A DNA stretch of 64,000 nucleotides from Chromatiales bacterium. Its GTDB lineage: Bacteria; Pseudomonadota; Gammaproteobacteria; Thiohalomonadales; Thiohalomonadaceae. This document shows positions 27,066-36,334 of this stretch, one piece after another (position 1 is the stretch's first letter; each line of letters opens with the position of its first letter). Location of the stretch: NCBI GenBank assembly GCA_003251535.1, contig QKFD01000026.1:17843-81842 (forward strand), in the 5' to 3' direction. The notes under the pieces were generated by a model. It made no database searches and had not been told where the DNA came from. It was given only the letters and a program-made list of their open reading frames with translations. A program made the position numbers and the translations under genes.

Positions 27066-27466
27066 TCGCCCGTAGCCTGCCGCTGCTCCTGCTGCCGTTG
27101 GGGGCTACGGCCCAACCGACCTCCACGATCCCCGATCCGATTGGGACGGCAGGGCTGCTACAGGTGGTGGTGGCGCTCGCCCTGGTGTTGGGGCTGTTTC
27201 TGCTGCTGGCCTGGATAATGCGCCGTTTGGGAGGGCTGCACCCCGGCGGCAACGGCCCTATTCGCCTTATCGCCGGGATCAGCGTCGGTCAACGGGAGCG
27301 GGTGATACTGGTACAGGTGGGGGAGCAGCAGTTGCTGCTAGGTGTGGCGCCCGGCCGCGTGAATACCCTGCATGTATTGGAGCAGAAGATTGAACCGCCG
27401 CCGGAGGGGGAGGGGTTTGCCGCCCGGCTGGATGCCCTCGTTAACCGCCGGGAGCGTACCCCTTGA
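27062..27466 (+). CDS. fliO: Flagellar biosynthesis protein FliO
   Basis: 134 residues with an N-terminal signal-like segment and one further membrane span ([20 protein letters not shown]). A cytoplasmic domain follows containing [19 protein letters not shown], characteristic of FliO. It helps assemble the FliP pore of the type III export gate. Starts and stops overlap both neighbours. Confidence 0.88.
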   Translation: MIARSLPLLLLPLGATAQPTSTIPDPIGTAGLLQVVVALALVLGLFLLLAWIMRRLGGLHPGGNGPIRLIAGISVGQRERVILVQVGEQQLLLGVAPGRVNTLHVLEQKIEPPPEGEGFAARLDALVNRRERTP

Positions 27467-28218
27467 ACCGCCGTTGGCAACCCCTGCTGTCACTGCTCCT
27501 GCTGCTACTGCCCCTTGGTGGGTGGGCGGCCGAGCCCCAGGGTCTGCAGGCGGTGACCGTTACCGCCACACCGGATGGTGGCCAGAGCTACAGTCTGAGT
27601 ATTCAGATCCTGCTGCTCATGACCGCCCTCACCTTCCTGCCGGCGGCGGTGATGATGATGACGGCCTTTACCCGCATCATTGTGGTGCTGGCCATCCTGC
27701 GGCAGGCCATCGGCCTGGCCCAGGCCCCCTCTAGCCAGGTCCTGGTGGGGCTGGCGCTATTTCTCACCTTTTTCATTATGGCGCCGGTGTTTGATCGGGT
27801 GAATGATGGCGCCCTCCAGCCCTACTTCAACGGTGAACTGACAGAGAAACAGGCGTTGCTACAGGCGGCCATTCCGCTGCGGGAGTTTATGTTCAACCAG
27901 ACCCGGGAGAACGACCTGACCCTGTTCGGTCACCTGGCCGGTTACGATGACGGTTTTGAAAACCGCGATGCCGTACCCATCACGGTGCTGGTCCCGGCCT
28001 TTGTCACCTCAGAGTTGAAAACGGCATTTCAGATCGGCTTTCTCCTCTTTATCCCCTTTCTCATCATCGACCTGGTGGTGGCGAGTGTCTTGATGTCCAT
28101 GGGCATGATGATGCTCTCGCCCATGATCGTCTCGCTGCCGTTCAAGATCATGCTATTTGTGCTGGTCGATGGCTGGACATTGGTGATTGGGACCTTGGCA
28201 TCGAGTTTCTATGTGTAG
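27463..28218 (+). CDS. fliP: Flagellar export gate protein FliP
   Basis: 251 residues starting at TTG 27463, overlapping fliO by 4 bp (TTGA). A cleavable signal peptide ([17 protein letters not shown]) is followed by the FliP core: [39 protein letters not shown] and the [21 protein letters not shown] end. It forms the core of the export pore with FliQ and FliR. The rare start may keep its level low. Confidence 0.94.
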   Translation: MNRRWQPLLSLLLLLLPLGGWAAEPQGLQAVTVTATPDGGQSYSLSIQILLLMTALTFLPAAVMMMTAFTRIIVVLAILRQAIGLAQAPSSQVLVGLALFLTFFIMAPVFDRVNDGALQPYFNGELTEKQALLQAAIPLREFMFNQTRENDLTLFGHLAGYDDGFENRDAVPITVLVPAFVTSELKTAFQIGFLLFIPFLIIDLVVASVLMSMGMMMLSPMIVSLPFKIMLFVLVDGWTLVIGTLASSFYV

Positions 28219-28224
28219 ACCGCT

Positions 28225-28494
28225 ATGACCCCAGAGACGGTACTCACGGTATTTCAGCAGGCGCTGGAGCTGATGGTGGTGCTGATCCTCATCGTGTTAC
28301 TGCCGGCCCTGGTGGTGGGGTTGATGGTGGCGATGTTCCAGGCGGCGACCCAGATTAACGAGATGACCCTGAGCTTCATCCCCAAGATCCTGGTGACCCT
28401 GGCGGTACTCATCATGGCCGGGCCGATGATGCTCAATATGCTCATCGACTATACCCGCCGGCTCATCGAGAGCATCCCGCTGCTGATCGGATAG
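28225..28494 (+). CDS. fliQ: Flagellar export gate protein FliQ
   Basis: 89 residues with two membrane segments separated by the conserved FQAATQINEMTLSFIPKI loop. This is the normal FliQ size and organisation. It starts 6 bp after fliP and is part of the FliPQR gate. Confidence 0.95.
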   Translation: MTPETVLTVFQQALELMVVLILIVLLPALVVGLMVAMFQAATQINEMTLSFIPKILVTLAVLIMAGPMMLNMLIDYTRRLIESIPLLIG

Positions 28495-28562
28495 CCGAGA
28501 TGGTTGGGGAGAGGCGATGCCAGCAGAGGCGATCTACCTGACATGAGCCGGAGCCACCGACG

Positions 28563-29342
28563 GTGAACTTCACAACTGCCGAGATCAGCTCGCTCATCGG
28601 CGCCTGGATCTGGCCCTTCTTTCGGATCGGCGCACTGCTGATGACGGCCCCCATCACCGGCGCCCAGACGGTACCGGTGCGGGTCCGTTTGATGCTGGCG
28701 ATTGCCGTCACCGCGCTGGTTGTACCACTACTCCCCCCACCGCCACCGGTGGAGCCCTTCAGCCTGCCAGCCATCACTTTGATCTTTCAGCAGCTGTTGG
28801 TGGGGGTTGCCATGGGGTTTGCCCTCACCCTGGTCTTCTCCGCCATCATTACGGGCGGTCAGATCATCGCCATGCAGATGGGCCTCGGCTTCGCCTCCAT
28901 GGTGGATCCGCAAAACGGGCAGCAGGTGCCGGTGCTGTCGCAGCTCTATCTCATGATGTCTACCCTGTTATTTCTCGGTTTCGACGGCCATCTGGTGATG
29001 ATCCAACTGCTGGTGGAGAGTTTTCAGTTGGTGCCAGTGAGCCCCACCGGGATCGACCGCGATGGCCTGTGGGCTGTTGCCGCCTGGGGGAGCCGCATGT
29101 TTGCGGCCGCGGTCTGGTTGGCGCTACCGGCGGTGGCCTCGCTGCTGGTGGTCAACATCGCCTTTGGGGTGATGTCCAAGGCGGCACCACAGCTGCACAT
29201 CTTCACCATTGGCTTCCCCATCACCATGATCATGGGCTTCCTCGTGGTCCTCTTTGCCCTCCCCAGCGTTGTGCCCCAGGTGACTGAGCTGGTGCAGGAG
29301 GGGTTCGCCCTCATCGGCCAGGTGTTGGGACAGGGGCCCTGA
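28563..29342 (+). CDS. fliR: Flagellar export gate protein FliR
   Basis: 259 residues with about six hydrophobic segments. Family stretches include RIGALLMTAPITGAQTVPVRVR, MQMGLGFASMVDPQNGQQVPV and LLVVNIAFGVMSKAAPQLHIF. The start is GTG 28563, after a 68-bp gap that holds no gene. It completes the FliP5-Q4-R1 pore. flhB follows 1 bp later. Confidence 0.94.
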   Translation: MNFTTAEISSLIGAWIWPFFRIGALLMTAPITGAQTVPVRVRLMLAIAVTALVVPLLPPPPPVEPFSLPAITLIFQQLLVGVAMGFALTLVFSAIITGGQIIAMQMGLGFASMVDPQNGQQVPVLSQLYLMMSTLLFLGFDGHLVMIQLLVESFQLVPVSPTGIDRDGLWAVAAWGSRMFAAAVWLALPAVASLLVVNIAFGVMSKAAPQLHIFTIGFPITMIMGFLVVLFALPSVVPQVTELVQEGFALIGQVLGQGP

Positions 29343-29343
29343 G

Positions 29344-30477
29344 ATGGCGGAGAACGACGGCCAGGAACGCACAGAAGAGGCAACCCCCAAACGCCAACAG
29401 GAGGCGCGTGAGAAGGGGCAGGTACCGCGTTCGCGGGAGCTATCCACCTTCGCCTCCCTCATGGCGGCGGCCGCGGCGATGATGCTGATGGGGCGCCTCA
29501 TGCTGGAGAGTCTGCTGGCCATGATGCACAGCAGCTTTTCCTTCCCGCGGGAGGTGGTGTTCGACAGCTCCCAGATGTATACCCGCTTTGTCAGCGCCAT
29601 TGTCGATACCCTGCTGGCCTTTGCCCCCTTCCTGGGATTGATGATGGTGGTGGGGGTGGCGGCTGCCGTCGCCTTGGGCGGGTGGTCCTTCAGCTCCCAG
29701 GGGTTGACCCCCAAACTAAGTAAGTTGGATCCCATCAAAGGGGCCGGCCGCATCTTCTCCTGGAAGGGATTGGTGGAGATGGTCAAGGGGCTGGCTAAAT
29801 TCCTGTTGGTGCTCTTGGTGGCCATCATCGTGCTGCGACTCCAGGTAGATGAGTTCCTGGGGTTGGGGCGCATCTCGGTGGAGGTGGGGCTGGCCCATGC
29901 GGCAGAGCTGCTGAAGTGGTCGTTTCTCATCATCAGCTTTGCCCTGGTGGTGGTGGTCGCCATCGATGTGCCGTTCCAGCTCTGGGACCACTCCCGGCAG
30001 ATGAAGATGACCAAGCAGGAGATCCGCGAGGAGCACAAGCAGACTGAAGGGTCACCGGAGGTGAAGGGGCGGTTGCGGCGGATGCAGATGGAGATGGCCC
30101 AGCGGCGCATGATGGCGGAGGTCCCCAAGGCCGATGTGGTGATTACCAACCCAAGCCACTATGCGGTGGCACTGCGTTATGACCAGCGCAAGATGGATGC
30201 CCCACGGCTGGTCGCCAAGGGGAGCGACATGATCGCCCTCAAGATCCGCGCCGTGGCCAAGGAGCATAAGGTGCCGGTGGTGGAGGCGCCTCCCCTGGCG
30301 CGGGCCATCTTCCACAGCACCGAGCTGGATCGGCCCATCCCCAGCGGCCTCTACCGGGCCGTTGCCCAGGTGTTGGCCTATGTCTATCAGCTGCGGCGCG
30401 GTCCCACTTACAACCGCAAGGGGAACATCGATCTCAAAAATCTTGAGATCCCTCCGGATCTGCGGCGCGATAGTTGA
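29344..30477 (+). CDS. flhB: Flagellar export switch protein FlhB
   Basis: 377 residues. N-terminal EERTEEATPKRQQEAREKGQV-type signature residues (here RTEEATPKRQQEAREKGQV), four membrane segments and a cytoplasmic C-domain. The autocleavage loop reads VVITNPSHYAVAL, so it is NPSH rather than the more common NPTH. Asn and Pro are kept, and Ser for Thr is a conservative change, so cleavage is still expected. FlhB switches export from rod/hook to filament substrates. Confidence 0.95.
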   Translation: MAENDGQERTEEATPKRQQEAREKGQVPRSRELSTFASLMAAAAAMMLMGRLMLESLLAMMHSSFSFPREVVFDSSQMYTRFVSAIVDTLLAFAPFLGLMMVVGVAAAVALGGWSFSSQGLTPKLSKLDPIKGAGRIFSWKGLVEMVKGLAKFLLVLLVAIIVLRLQVDEFLGLGRISVEVGLAHAAELLKWSFLIISFALVVVVAIDVPFQLWDHSRQMKMTKQEIREEHKQTEGSPEVKGRLRRMQMEMAQRRMMAEVPKADVVITNPSHYAVALRYDQRKMDAPRLVAKGSDMIALKIRAVAKEHKVPVVEAPPLARAIFHSTELDRPIPSGLYRAVAQVLAYVYQLRRGPTYNRKGNIDLKNLEIPPDLRRDS

Positions 30478-30488
30478 TCACCAGCCAC

Positions 30489-30505
30489 TGGCACTCTGTT
30501 TGCAT
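30489..30505 (+). promoter_or_regulatory. Sigma-54 promoter upstream of flhA
   Basis: TGGCAC, 5 bp, TTGCAT is a perfect match to the sigma-54 -24/-12 consensus. Transcription would start near 30515, 65 bp before the flhA start. It probably drives flhA-flhF-flhG-fliA and perhaps the che genes beyond. Confidence 0.82.
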
Positions 30506-30581
30506 CTAGTGTCGGAAATCTGTCAGTTTCACCTCAGCCCACTTCTACACGCTGTGGCTACAGCTCCCTCGGGGTAATTCG

Positions 30582-32762
30582 ATGGCTCAGGCCGCCGCTA
30601 TATTGACCACACTGCGCCACTTCAGCCGCAACGGTCTGGGTGCGCCGCTGGTGGTGATGATGCTGCTGGCGATGGTGGTGATCCCGCTACCGCCCTTCCT
30701 GCTGGATCTGCTCTTCACCTTCAATATCTCCCTCTCGCTGGTGGTGCTGCTGGTCACCATCTACGCCCTGCGACCACTCGATTTCGCCGCCTTTCCAATG
30801 GTGCTGCTGGTGGCGACACTCCTGCGCCTGGCGCTCAATGTCGCCTCTACACGGGTGGTACTGCTGGAGGGCCATAGCGGTGGCGACGCCGCGGGGCAGG
30901 TGATCGCCTCTTTCGGTGAGTTCGTCATCGGCGGTAACTACGCCGTCGGTATCGTGGTATTCGTCATCCTGGTCATCATCAACTTTGCGGTGGTCACCAA
31001 GGGGGCCGGGCGCATCTCCGAGGTGTCGGCCCGCTTCACCCTGGATGCGATGCCCGGTAAACAGATGGCCATTGATGCCGATCTCAATGCCGGTCTCATC
31101 GATCAAGAGGAGGCGCGCCGGCGGCGCGGTGAGGTGACACAGGAGGCCGATTTCTACGGCTCCATGGACGGTGCCTCCAAGTTTGTGCGAGGGGATGCGG
31201 TGGCCGGCATCCTCATCACCATCATCAATATCATCGGCGGTCTGATCATCGGCGTGGCCCAACACGGTCTGAGCATCGGTGATGCCGCCCAGATCTACGC
31301 CCTGCTCACCATCGGTGACGGTCTGGTGGCGCAGATCCCCTCCCTCATCCTCTCCACCGCTGCCGGCATCATCGTGACCCGCGTCTCTGCCTCAGAGGAC
31401 CTAGGGAGCCAGATCCACTCCCAGATGCTGAGCAACCCGCGGGTGATGGGGGTGACCGCTGGGGTGATTGGCACCCTAGGGCTGATCCCCGGGATGCCCA
31501 CCTTCCCGTTTTTGCTGCTGGCCAGCCTCAGTGGGGCCGGGGCGTGGGCCACCTTCCGCCATCAACAGGGGTTGGGGTTCATCCCGAAGCGGGGTGAACA
31601 GCCGGCCCCTGGGGCACCGGGGCTAACCGGCCCTGCGCCAGGTGGCCGTCCACTGCCAGGGCCGCAGGGCGGGCAGCCGAAGTTGCCGGAGCCTGGGGGG
31701 GCACCGCCCACTAAGGAGCTGGGGTGGGACGATGTGACCCTGGTGGATCCCATCGGTCTGGAGGTGGGGTATCGACTTATCCCATTGGTGGATCGGGCCC
31801 AAGGGGGGCAGTTGATGGATCGCATCAAGGGGGTGCGGAAAAAGCTCTCGCAGGAGTTGGGCTTCTTGATCCCGCCGGTCCATATCCGCGACAACCTCGA
31901 CCTCTCTCCTACGGTGTATCGCATCACCCTCATGGGGGTGTCGATGGGGGAGACCGAGATCTATCCAGACCGCGAGATGGCCATCAATCCGGGGCAGGTC
32001 TTTGGCAAACTGGAGGGGATCCAGACCCAGGATCCCGCCTTTGGTCTGAGTGCGGTCTGGATCGACCCCAATCTGCGCGAACAGGCGCAGAGCCTCGGCT
32101 ACACCGTGGTGGACCCCAACACCGTGGTCGCCACCCACCTATCCCAGGTGCTCCAGGGCCACGCCAGCGAGCTGCTTGGCCACGAAGAGGTGCAGCAGAT
32201 CCTCAACAACTTGGCCAAGAGTGCCCCCAAATTGGCGGAGGAGCTGGTCCCCAAGACGATCACCCTGGCGACCCTGGTCAAGGTGCTGCAAAACCTGCTG
32301 GTGGAGGGGATCCCCATCCGCGACATGCGCAGCATTGCCGAGACCCTCGCCGAACATGCCCCGCGCAGCCAGGATGCCGGCGTTTTGACAGCCCTGGTCC
32401 GGGTCTCCTTGGGGCGCATGATTGTCCAGCAAATCAGTGGGATGGCATCGGAACTCCCCGTCATGACCCTGGCACCAGAGCTGGAACAGATATTGCTGCG
32501 CACCATGCAGGCGCCAGAGGATGGTGGGGGGGGAGGACTGGAACCTGGGCTGGCCGAGCGCCTGCACAAGGGGCTGGTCGAGGCCAGCCGGGCGCAGGAG
32601 ATGGCCGGCCAGCCGTCGGTACTGCTGGTCGCCGCCCCCATCCGCGAACTGCTGGCGCGCTTTACTCGGCACACCATCCCCGCCCTGCGGGTACTCGCCT
32701 ACAACGAGGTGCCGGAGAACAAGCAGCTTCGAATTGTAGCCACTATCGGCAATGCCGCCTAA
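30582..32762 (+). CDS. flhA: Flagellar export gate protein FlhA
   Basis: 726 residues, slightly longer than the usual 690-700. The N-terminal half has about eight membrane segments and the FHIPEP motif region (VSARFTLDAMPGKQMAIDADL, then GEVTQEADFYGSMDGASKF). The C-terminal half is the cytoplasmic nonameric ring that binds chaperone-substrate complexes. The linker between halves (nt about 31590-31730) is unusually rich in Pro and Gly, with a repeated PAPGAPG-like texture, and explains the extra length. It has its own sigma-54 promoter. Confidence 0.96.
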   Translation: MAQAAAILTTLRHFSRNGLGAPLVVMMLLAMVVIPLPPFLLDLLFTFNISLSLVVLLVTIYALRPLDFAAFPMVLLVATLLRLALNVASTRVVLLEGHSGGDAAGQVIASFGEFVIGGNYAVGIVVFVILVIINFAVVTKGAGRISEVSARFTLDAMPGKQMAIDADLNAGLIDQEEARRRRGEVTQEADFYGSMDGASKFVRGDAVAGILITIINIIGGLIIGVAQHGLSIGDAAQIYALLTIGDGLVAQIPSLILSTAAGIIVTRVSASEDLGSQIHSQMLSNPRVMGVTAGVIGTLGLIPGMPTFPFLLLASLSGAGAWATFRHQQGLGFIPKRGEQPAPGAPGLTGPAPGGRPLPGPQGGQPKLPEPGGAPPTKELGWDDVTLVDPIGLEVGYRLIPLVDRAQGGQLMDRIKGVRKKLSQELGFLIPPVHIRDNLDLSPTVYRITLMGVSMGETEIYPDREMAINPGQVFGKLEGIQTQDPAFGLSAVWIDPNLREQAQSLGYTVVDPNTVVATHLSQVLQGHASELLGHEEVQQILNNLAKSAPKLAEELVPKTITLATLVKVLQNLLVEGIPIRDMRSIAETLAEHAPRSQDAGVLTALVRVSLGRMIVQQISGMASELPVMTLAPELEQILLRTMQAPEDGGGGGLEPGLAERLHKGLVEASRAQEMAGQPSVLLVAAPIRELLARFTRHTIPALRVLAYNEVPENKQLRIVATIGNAA

Positions 32763-32805
32763 ACCAAGCGGATTTCGTGGGTGATAGGGGGCGAGGGCCA
32801 ACCAG

Positions 32806-34182
32806 ATGAAGATTAAACGCTACTTCGCTGCCGACATGCGCCAGGCCATCAAGATGGTGCGGGACGAGCAGGGGATCGACGCGGTGATCCTCTCCAACCG
32901 CAAGGTGGAGGGCGGGGTCGAGATCGTCGCGGCGGTCGATTACGACGAGGCGTTGGTGCGGCGCATGGCCGCCCGCTCCGCTGCCCCCCCGCCGGCCGAT
33001 CCCCCGCCAGCTGCCGTAGCGGCCCCGCCAACGCCCACTAGTCGCCCCTTCGTGCCGCCCCCAGTGGCCGGCCGGGCCGGGGAGTTAGAGCTGCCGCCTG
33101 AACTAGCGTCGGAGCCGGCCCCCCGCCCAACAGCGGCCCCCTCTAAGGGGCTGTTTCGGCGTCGGCAGGAGGCACCGAGCGCACCGCCGCCGCCCGCGCC
33201 GGCCCCCGCGGCCGAGCCCGCAACGGTGAAGATAGAGTGGAGCCAGGACCCGGTCCTCTCTGCTATGCACAGCGAGATCAAGACCCTGCGCAGCATCCTG
33301 GAGGGGCAGTTCACCACCCTGGCCTGGGGTGAGCAGAAGCGCCGCCATCCGCTACAGACCCGGCTGCTGGAGCAGCTCACCCGCCTTGGCCTCTCCACCG
33401 GCCTCTGTCACGCCCTGCTGGAGCGGGTGAAGGAGGTGGATGACCCGCAGCTCAAGTGGCGCCAGGCGCTCGGTTATCTCGCCCGTAATGTGCGGGTCAC
33501 TGAGGATGACATCCTCAACCGGGGTGGCATCGTCTCCCTGGTGGGGCCTACCGGTGTCGGCAAGACCACCACAGTGGCCAAGTTGGCGGCCCGTTACACC
33601 CTGCGCCATGGCCACGGGCGGGTCGCCCTGCTCACCACCGACAGCTACCGCATCGGCGCCCATCAGCAGCTGAAGACCTATGGCCGCATCCTCGGGGCGC
33701 CGGTCCACGTGGCCGCCGATGCCAGTGAGCTGCGGCGCATCGTGGATAACGAGTATGACAAGGGGCTCATCCTGATCGACACCGCCGGGATGAGCCAGCG
33801 GGATCTACGGCTCACCGAGCAGTTTGCCATGCTGCGCGATGGCTCCCCGTTGGTGCGCAACTATCTGGTGCTCTCCGCCAGCACCCAGCGGGTGGCGCTG
33901 GATGAGACGGTGCGCGCCTTCTCCCATATCGATATAACTGCGGCCATCCTCACCAAGCTGGATGAGACCGTAGGCCTGGGGGAGGTGTTATCGGTACTGG
34001 TACAGAAGCGGCTACCCGTCGCCTATGTGAGCGAAGGGCAGCGGGTGCCGGAGGATCTCGCCCCTGCCCGTGCCAACACCTTGGTAAGTAAAAGCGTGGC
34101 GCTCATGCAGCGCTACGCCCCACGACCTGACGACGACACCATGGCGCTCGCCTTCAGGGGGATGGTGAGCAATGGCCTATGA
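32806..34182 (+). CDS. flhF: Flagellar SRP-type GTPase FlhF
   Basis: 458 residues. The N-terminal B-like region (MKIKRYFAADMRQAIKMVRDE) is joined by an Ala/Pro-rich linker (about residues 60-145) to an NG domain. The NG domain has the P-loop GPTGVGKTTTVAKLAARY, DTAGMSQRD and TKLDETVGLGE. FlhF sets the polar position of the flagellum. Its stop overlaps flhG by 11 bp. Confidence 0.95.
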   Translation: MKIKRYFAADMRQAIKMVRDEQGIDAVILSNRKVEGGVEIVAAVDYDEALVRRMAARSAAPPPADPPPAAVAAPPTPTSRPFVPPPVAGRAGELELPPELASEPAPRPTAAPSKGLFRRRQEAPSAPPPPAPAPAAEPATVKIEWSQDPVLSAMHSEIKTLRSILEGQFTTLAWGEQKRRHPLQTRLLEQLTRLGLSTGLCHALLERVKEVDDPQLKWRQALGYLARNVRVTEDDILNRGGIVSLVGPTGVGKTTTVAKLAARYTLRHGHGRVALLTTDSYRIGAHQQLKTYGRILGAPVHVAADASELRRIVDNEYDKGLILIDTAGMSQRDLRLTEQFAMLRDGSPLVRNYLVLSASTQRVALDETVRAFSHIDITAAILTKLDETVGLGEVLSVLVQKRLPVAYVSEGQRVPEDLAPARANTLVSKSVALMQRYAPRPDDDTMALAFRGMVSNGL

Positions 34183-35062
34183 ACTAAAAGATCAGGCGGA
34201 GGGGCTGCGCCGCATGTCGCGCCAGCGACCGGTGCGGGTATTGGCGGTGGCCAGTGGCAAGGGGGGGGTCGGCAAGACCAACGTCTCCGTCAACCTGGCG
34301 ACGGCATTTGCCAAGATGGGGCGGCGGCCGATGGTGATGGACGCGGACCTCGGGCTGGCCAATGTGGATGTATTGCTCGGCTTGCCTCCCCCCAAATTCA
34401 ATCTATTCCACGTCATTAGCGGTGAACGCAGCCTGGATGAGGTGGTGGTGGAGGCCCCGGGGGGGATCAAGGTGATCCCAGCCGCCTCCGGCATCCAGCG
34501 GATGGCGGAGCTGTCGCCGGCCGAACACTCCGCCCTCATCCGCGCCTTTGGTGAGCTGACGGTGCCGGTGGATATCCTGATGGTGGATGCCGCCGCCGGG
34601 ATCTCCGACTCGGTAGTGAGCTTTACCAAGGCATCGCAGGAGGTCATTGTGGTGGTGTGCGATGAGCCCGCCTCCATCACCGATGCCTATGCCCTCATCA
34701 AGTTGCTCTCGCGGGAGCATGGGGTGCGCCGCTTCCGCATCCTGGCCAACATGGTCCAGACCCCCAATGAGGGGCGTGACCTATTTGCCATGCTGGTGCG
34801 GGTGACCGACCACTTCCTCGATGACGTGGTGCTCGACTTCCTCGGTGCCATCCCCTTCGATGAGTATCTGCGCAAGGCGGTCAAACGGCAGCGGGCGGTG
34901 GTGGAGGCCTATCCCCGGAGTAAGTCAGCGCTCGCTTTCATGAAGGTCGCTCAGAAGATTGAGAGCTGGCCCATGCCGCGAGGCGCTGGGGGCTATATTG
35001 AATTTTTCGTTGAGCGGTTGGTGCAGAGTTCGGGTTATCCCGATTGGGACGCCTACCTATGA
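34172..35062 (+). CDS. flhG: Flagellar number regulator FlhG (FleN), MinD-like ATPase
   Basis: 296 residues. Deviant Walker A VASGKGGVGKTNVSVNLA, Walker A' region MVMDADLGLANVDVLLGL and switch II DAAAGISDSVVSF. The N-terminal stretch DQAEGLRRMSRQRPVRV is the DQxxxLR motif that activates FlhF GTPase. FlhG limits flagellum number and restrains the FleQ-type activator. It overlaps both flhF and fliA. Confidence 0.95.
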   Translation: MAYELKDQAEGLRRMSRQRPVRVLAVASGKGGVGKTNVSVNLATAFAKMGRRPMVMDADLGLANVDVLLGLPPPKFNLFHVISGERSLDEVVVEAPGGIKVIPAASGIQRMAELSPAEHSALIRAFGELTVPVDILMVDAAAGISDSVVSFTKASQEVIVVVCDEPASITDAYALIKLLSREHGVRRFRILANMVQTPNEGRDLFAMLVRVTDHFLDDVVLDFLGAIPFDEYLRKAVKRQRAVVEAYPRSKSALAFMKVAQKIESWPMPRGAGGYIEFFVERLVQSSGYPDWDAYL

Positions 35063-35802
35063 GCCTTCCGCTCCCTGCCGCCGCCTTTGCTGCCTACGGT
35101 GGTCGCACTGTCGGTGAGCAGTTGGTGGCCCGCCACGCCGCATTGGTCAAGCGCATCGCCTACCATCTGTTGGGGCGATTGCCGGAGTCGGTGCAGGCGG
35201 AGGATCTGATCCAGGCGGGGATGGTGGGTCTGCTGGAGGCGGCGCGCAACTACGAGATGGGGCATAACGCCTCCTTTGAGACCTTCGCCGGGATTCGGAT
35301 CCGGGGGGCGATGTTGGATGAGGTGCGTCGCCAGGATTGGACCCCTCGCTCGGTGCATCGCCGGGCCCGGGAGATCGCCGCGGCCATCCATACCGTCGAG
35401 GCGCGGGAGGGGCGGGCGGCCCGTGACCAAGAGATTGCCGATGCACTGGCCCTCTCCCTGGCCGAGTATTACCACGCCGTGGCTGACAGCCGTGGCCAGC
35501 GGGTGTTGTCGCTGGAGGCGCTGGATGAGGCGGAGGGGATCTATGAGCGGTTGGCGGTTGATGCCCCTGGCGTAGAGGAGGGGTGGGAGAGCGCGGCGCG
35601 GCAGCAGCGGTTAGCCACCGCCATCCATGAATTGCCGGAGCGTGAGCGGCTCGTGATGGCGCTCTATTACGATGAAGAGTTCAATCTGCGTGAGATAGGC
35701 CAGATCTTGGGGGTGACTGAGTCTCGGGTCTGTCAAATCCATGGGCAGGCGCTTCACCGGCTGCGGGCTCGGCTGAGCCATTGGTCTGACGGAAGTTCGT
35801 GA
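35059..35802 (+). CDS. fliA: Flagellar sigma factor 28 (FliA)
   Basis: 247 residues from ATG 35059, overlapping the flhG stop (ATGA). Region 2 (DLIQAGMVGLLEAARNYE, FETFAGIRIRGAMLDEVRR), region 3 (RARE...) and region 4 (LPERERLVMALYYDEEFNLR then EIGQILGVTESRVCQIHGQA) are complete. It directs late flagellar and chemotaxis transcription. Order flhA-flhF-flhG-fliA-cheY is that of Pseudomonas and Vibrio. Confidence 0.96.
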   Translation: MSLPLPAAAFAAYGGRTVGEQLVARHAALVKRIAYHLLGRLPESVQAEDLIQAGMVGLLEAARNYEMGHNASFETFAGIRIRGAMLDEVRRQDWTPRSVHRRAREIAAAIHTVEAREGRAARDQEIADALALSLAEYYHAVADSRGQRVLSLEALDEAEGIYERLAVDAPGVEEGWESAARQQRLATAIHELPERERLVMALYYDEEFNLREIGQILGVTESRVCQIHGQALHRLRARLSHWSDGSS

Positions 35803-35910
35803 TAGTATGCGGATTTTACCGACCTGCGGCCCGTACCGGCCAGCAGCTTCCGGGAACCCGGGGCAGACCGACCCGGCAGTCCGCGTCAACTCTTCGGTCA
35901 GGAGGTTCGC

Positions 35911-36297
35911 TTGGACAAAAATATCAAGATCCTCATCGTGGATGACTTCTCCACGATGCGGCGCATCATCAAGAACCTGCTACGCGATCTCGGTTTCAAC
36001 AACACCGCTGAAGCCGACGACGGCAACACCGCCCTGCCCATGCTCCAACATGGGGGGTTTGATCTCCTCATCACCGATTGGAACATGCCCGGGATGCAGG
36101 GGATCGACCTCCTCAAGGCGGTACGTGCCGATGCCAAACTCGCCACCCTGCCGGTGCTCATGGTGACCGCTGAGCAGAAGCGCGAGCAGATTATCGAGGC
36201 GGCTCAGGCCGGGGTGAACGGCTATATCGTCAAGCCGTTTACCGCGGCCACGCTCAAAGAGAAGTTAGAGAAGATCTACGAGCGCCTTGGCAGTTGA
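35911..36297 (+). CDS. cheY: Chemotaxis response regulator CheY
   Basis: 128 residues, a single receiver domain starting at TTG 35911 with a strong GGAGG at 35901-35905. Acidic pocket in [13 protein letters not shown], phosphoacceptor Asp in [13 protein letters not shown], Thr in [10 protein letters not shown] and Lys in [15 protein letters not shown]. CheY-P binds FliM to reverse the motor. The 108-bp gap after fliA holds short GC inverted repeats but no clear sigma-28 promoter. Confidence 0.96.
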   Translation: MDKNIKILIVDDFSTMRRIIKNLLRDLGFNNTAEADDGNTALPMLQHGGFDLLITDWNMPGMQGIDLLKAVRADAKLATLPVLMVTAEQKREQIIEAAQAGVNGYIVKPFTAATLKEKLEKIYERLGS

Positions 36298-36334
36298 TCT
36301 GCCTCGCCCACCTTACCCCAGGGGGGAATCTTTA

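Noticed and set aside
31724..32809. 361-codon open frame overlapping flhA in another frame
   Set aside because: Gly/Arg/Pro-rich translation with no family features, fully inside the well-supported flhA gene; a shadow of high-GC codon use.
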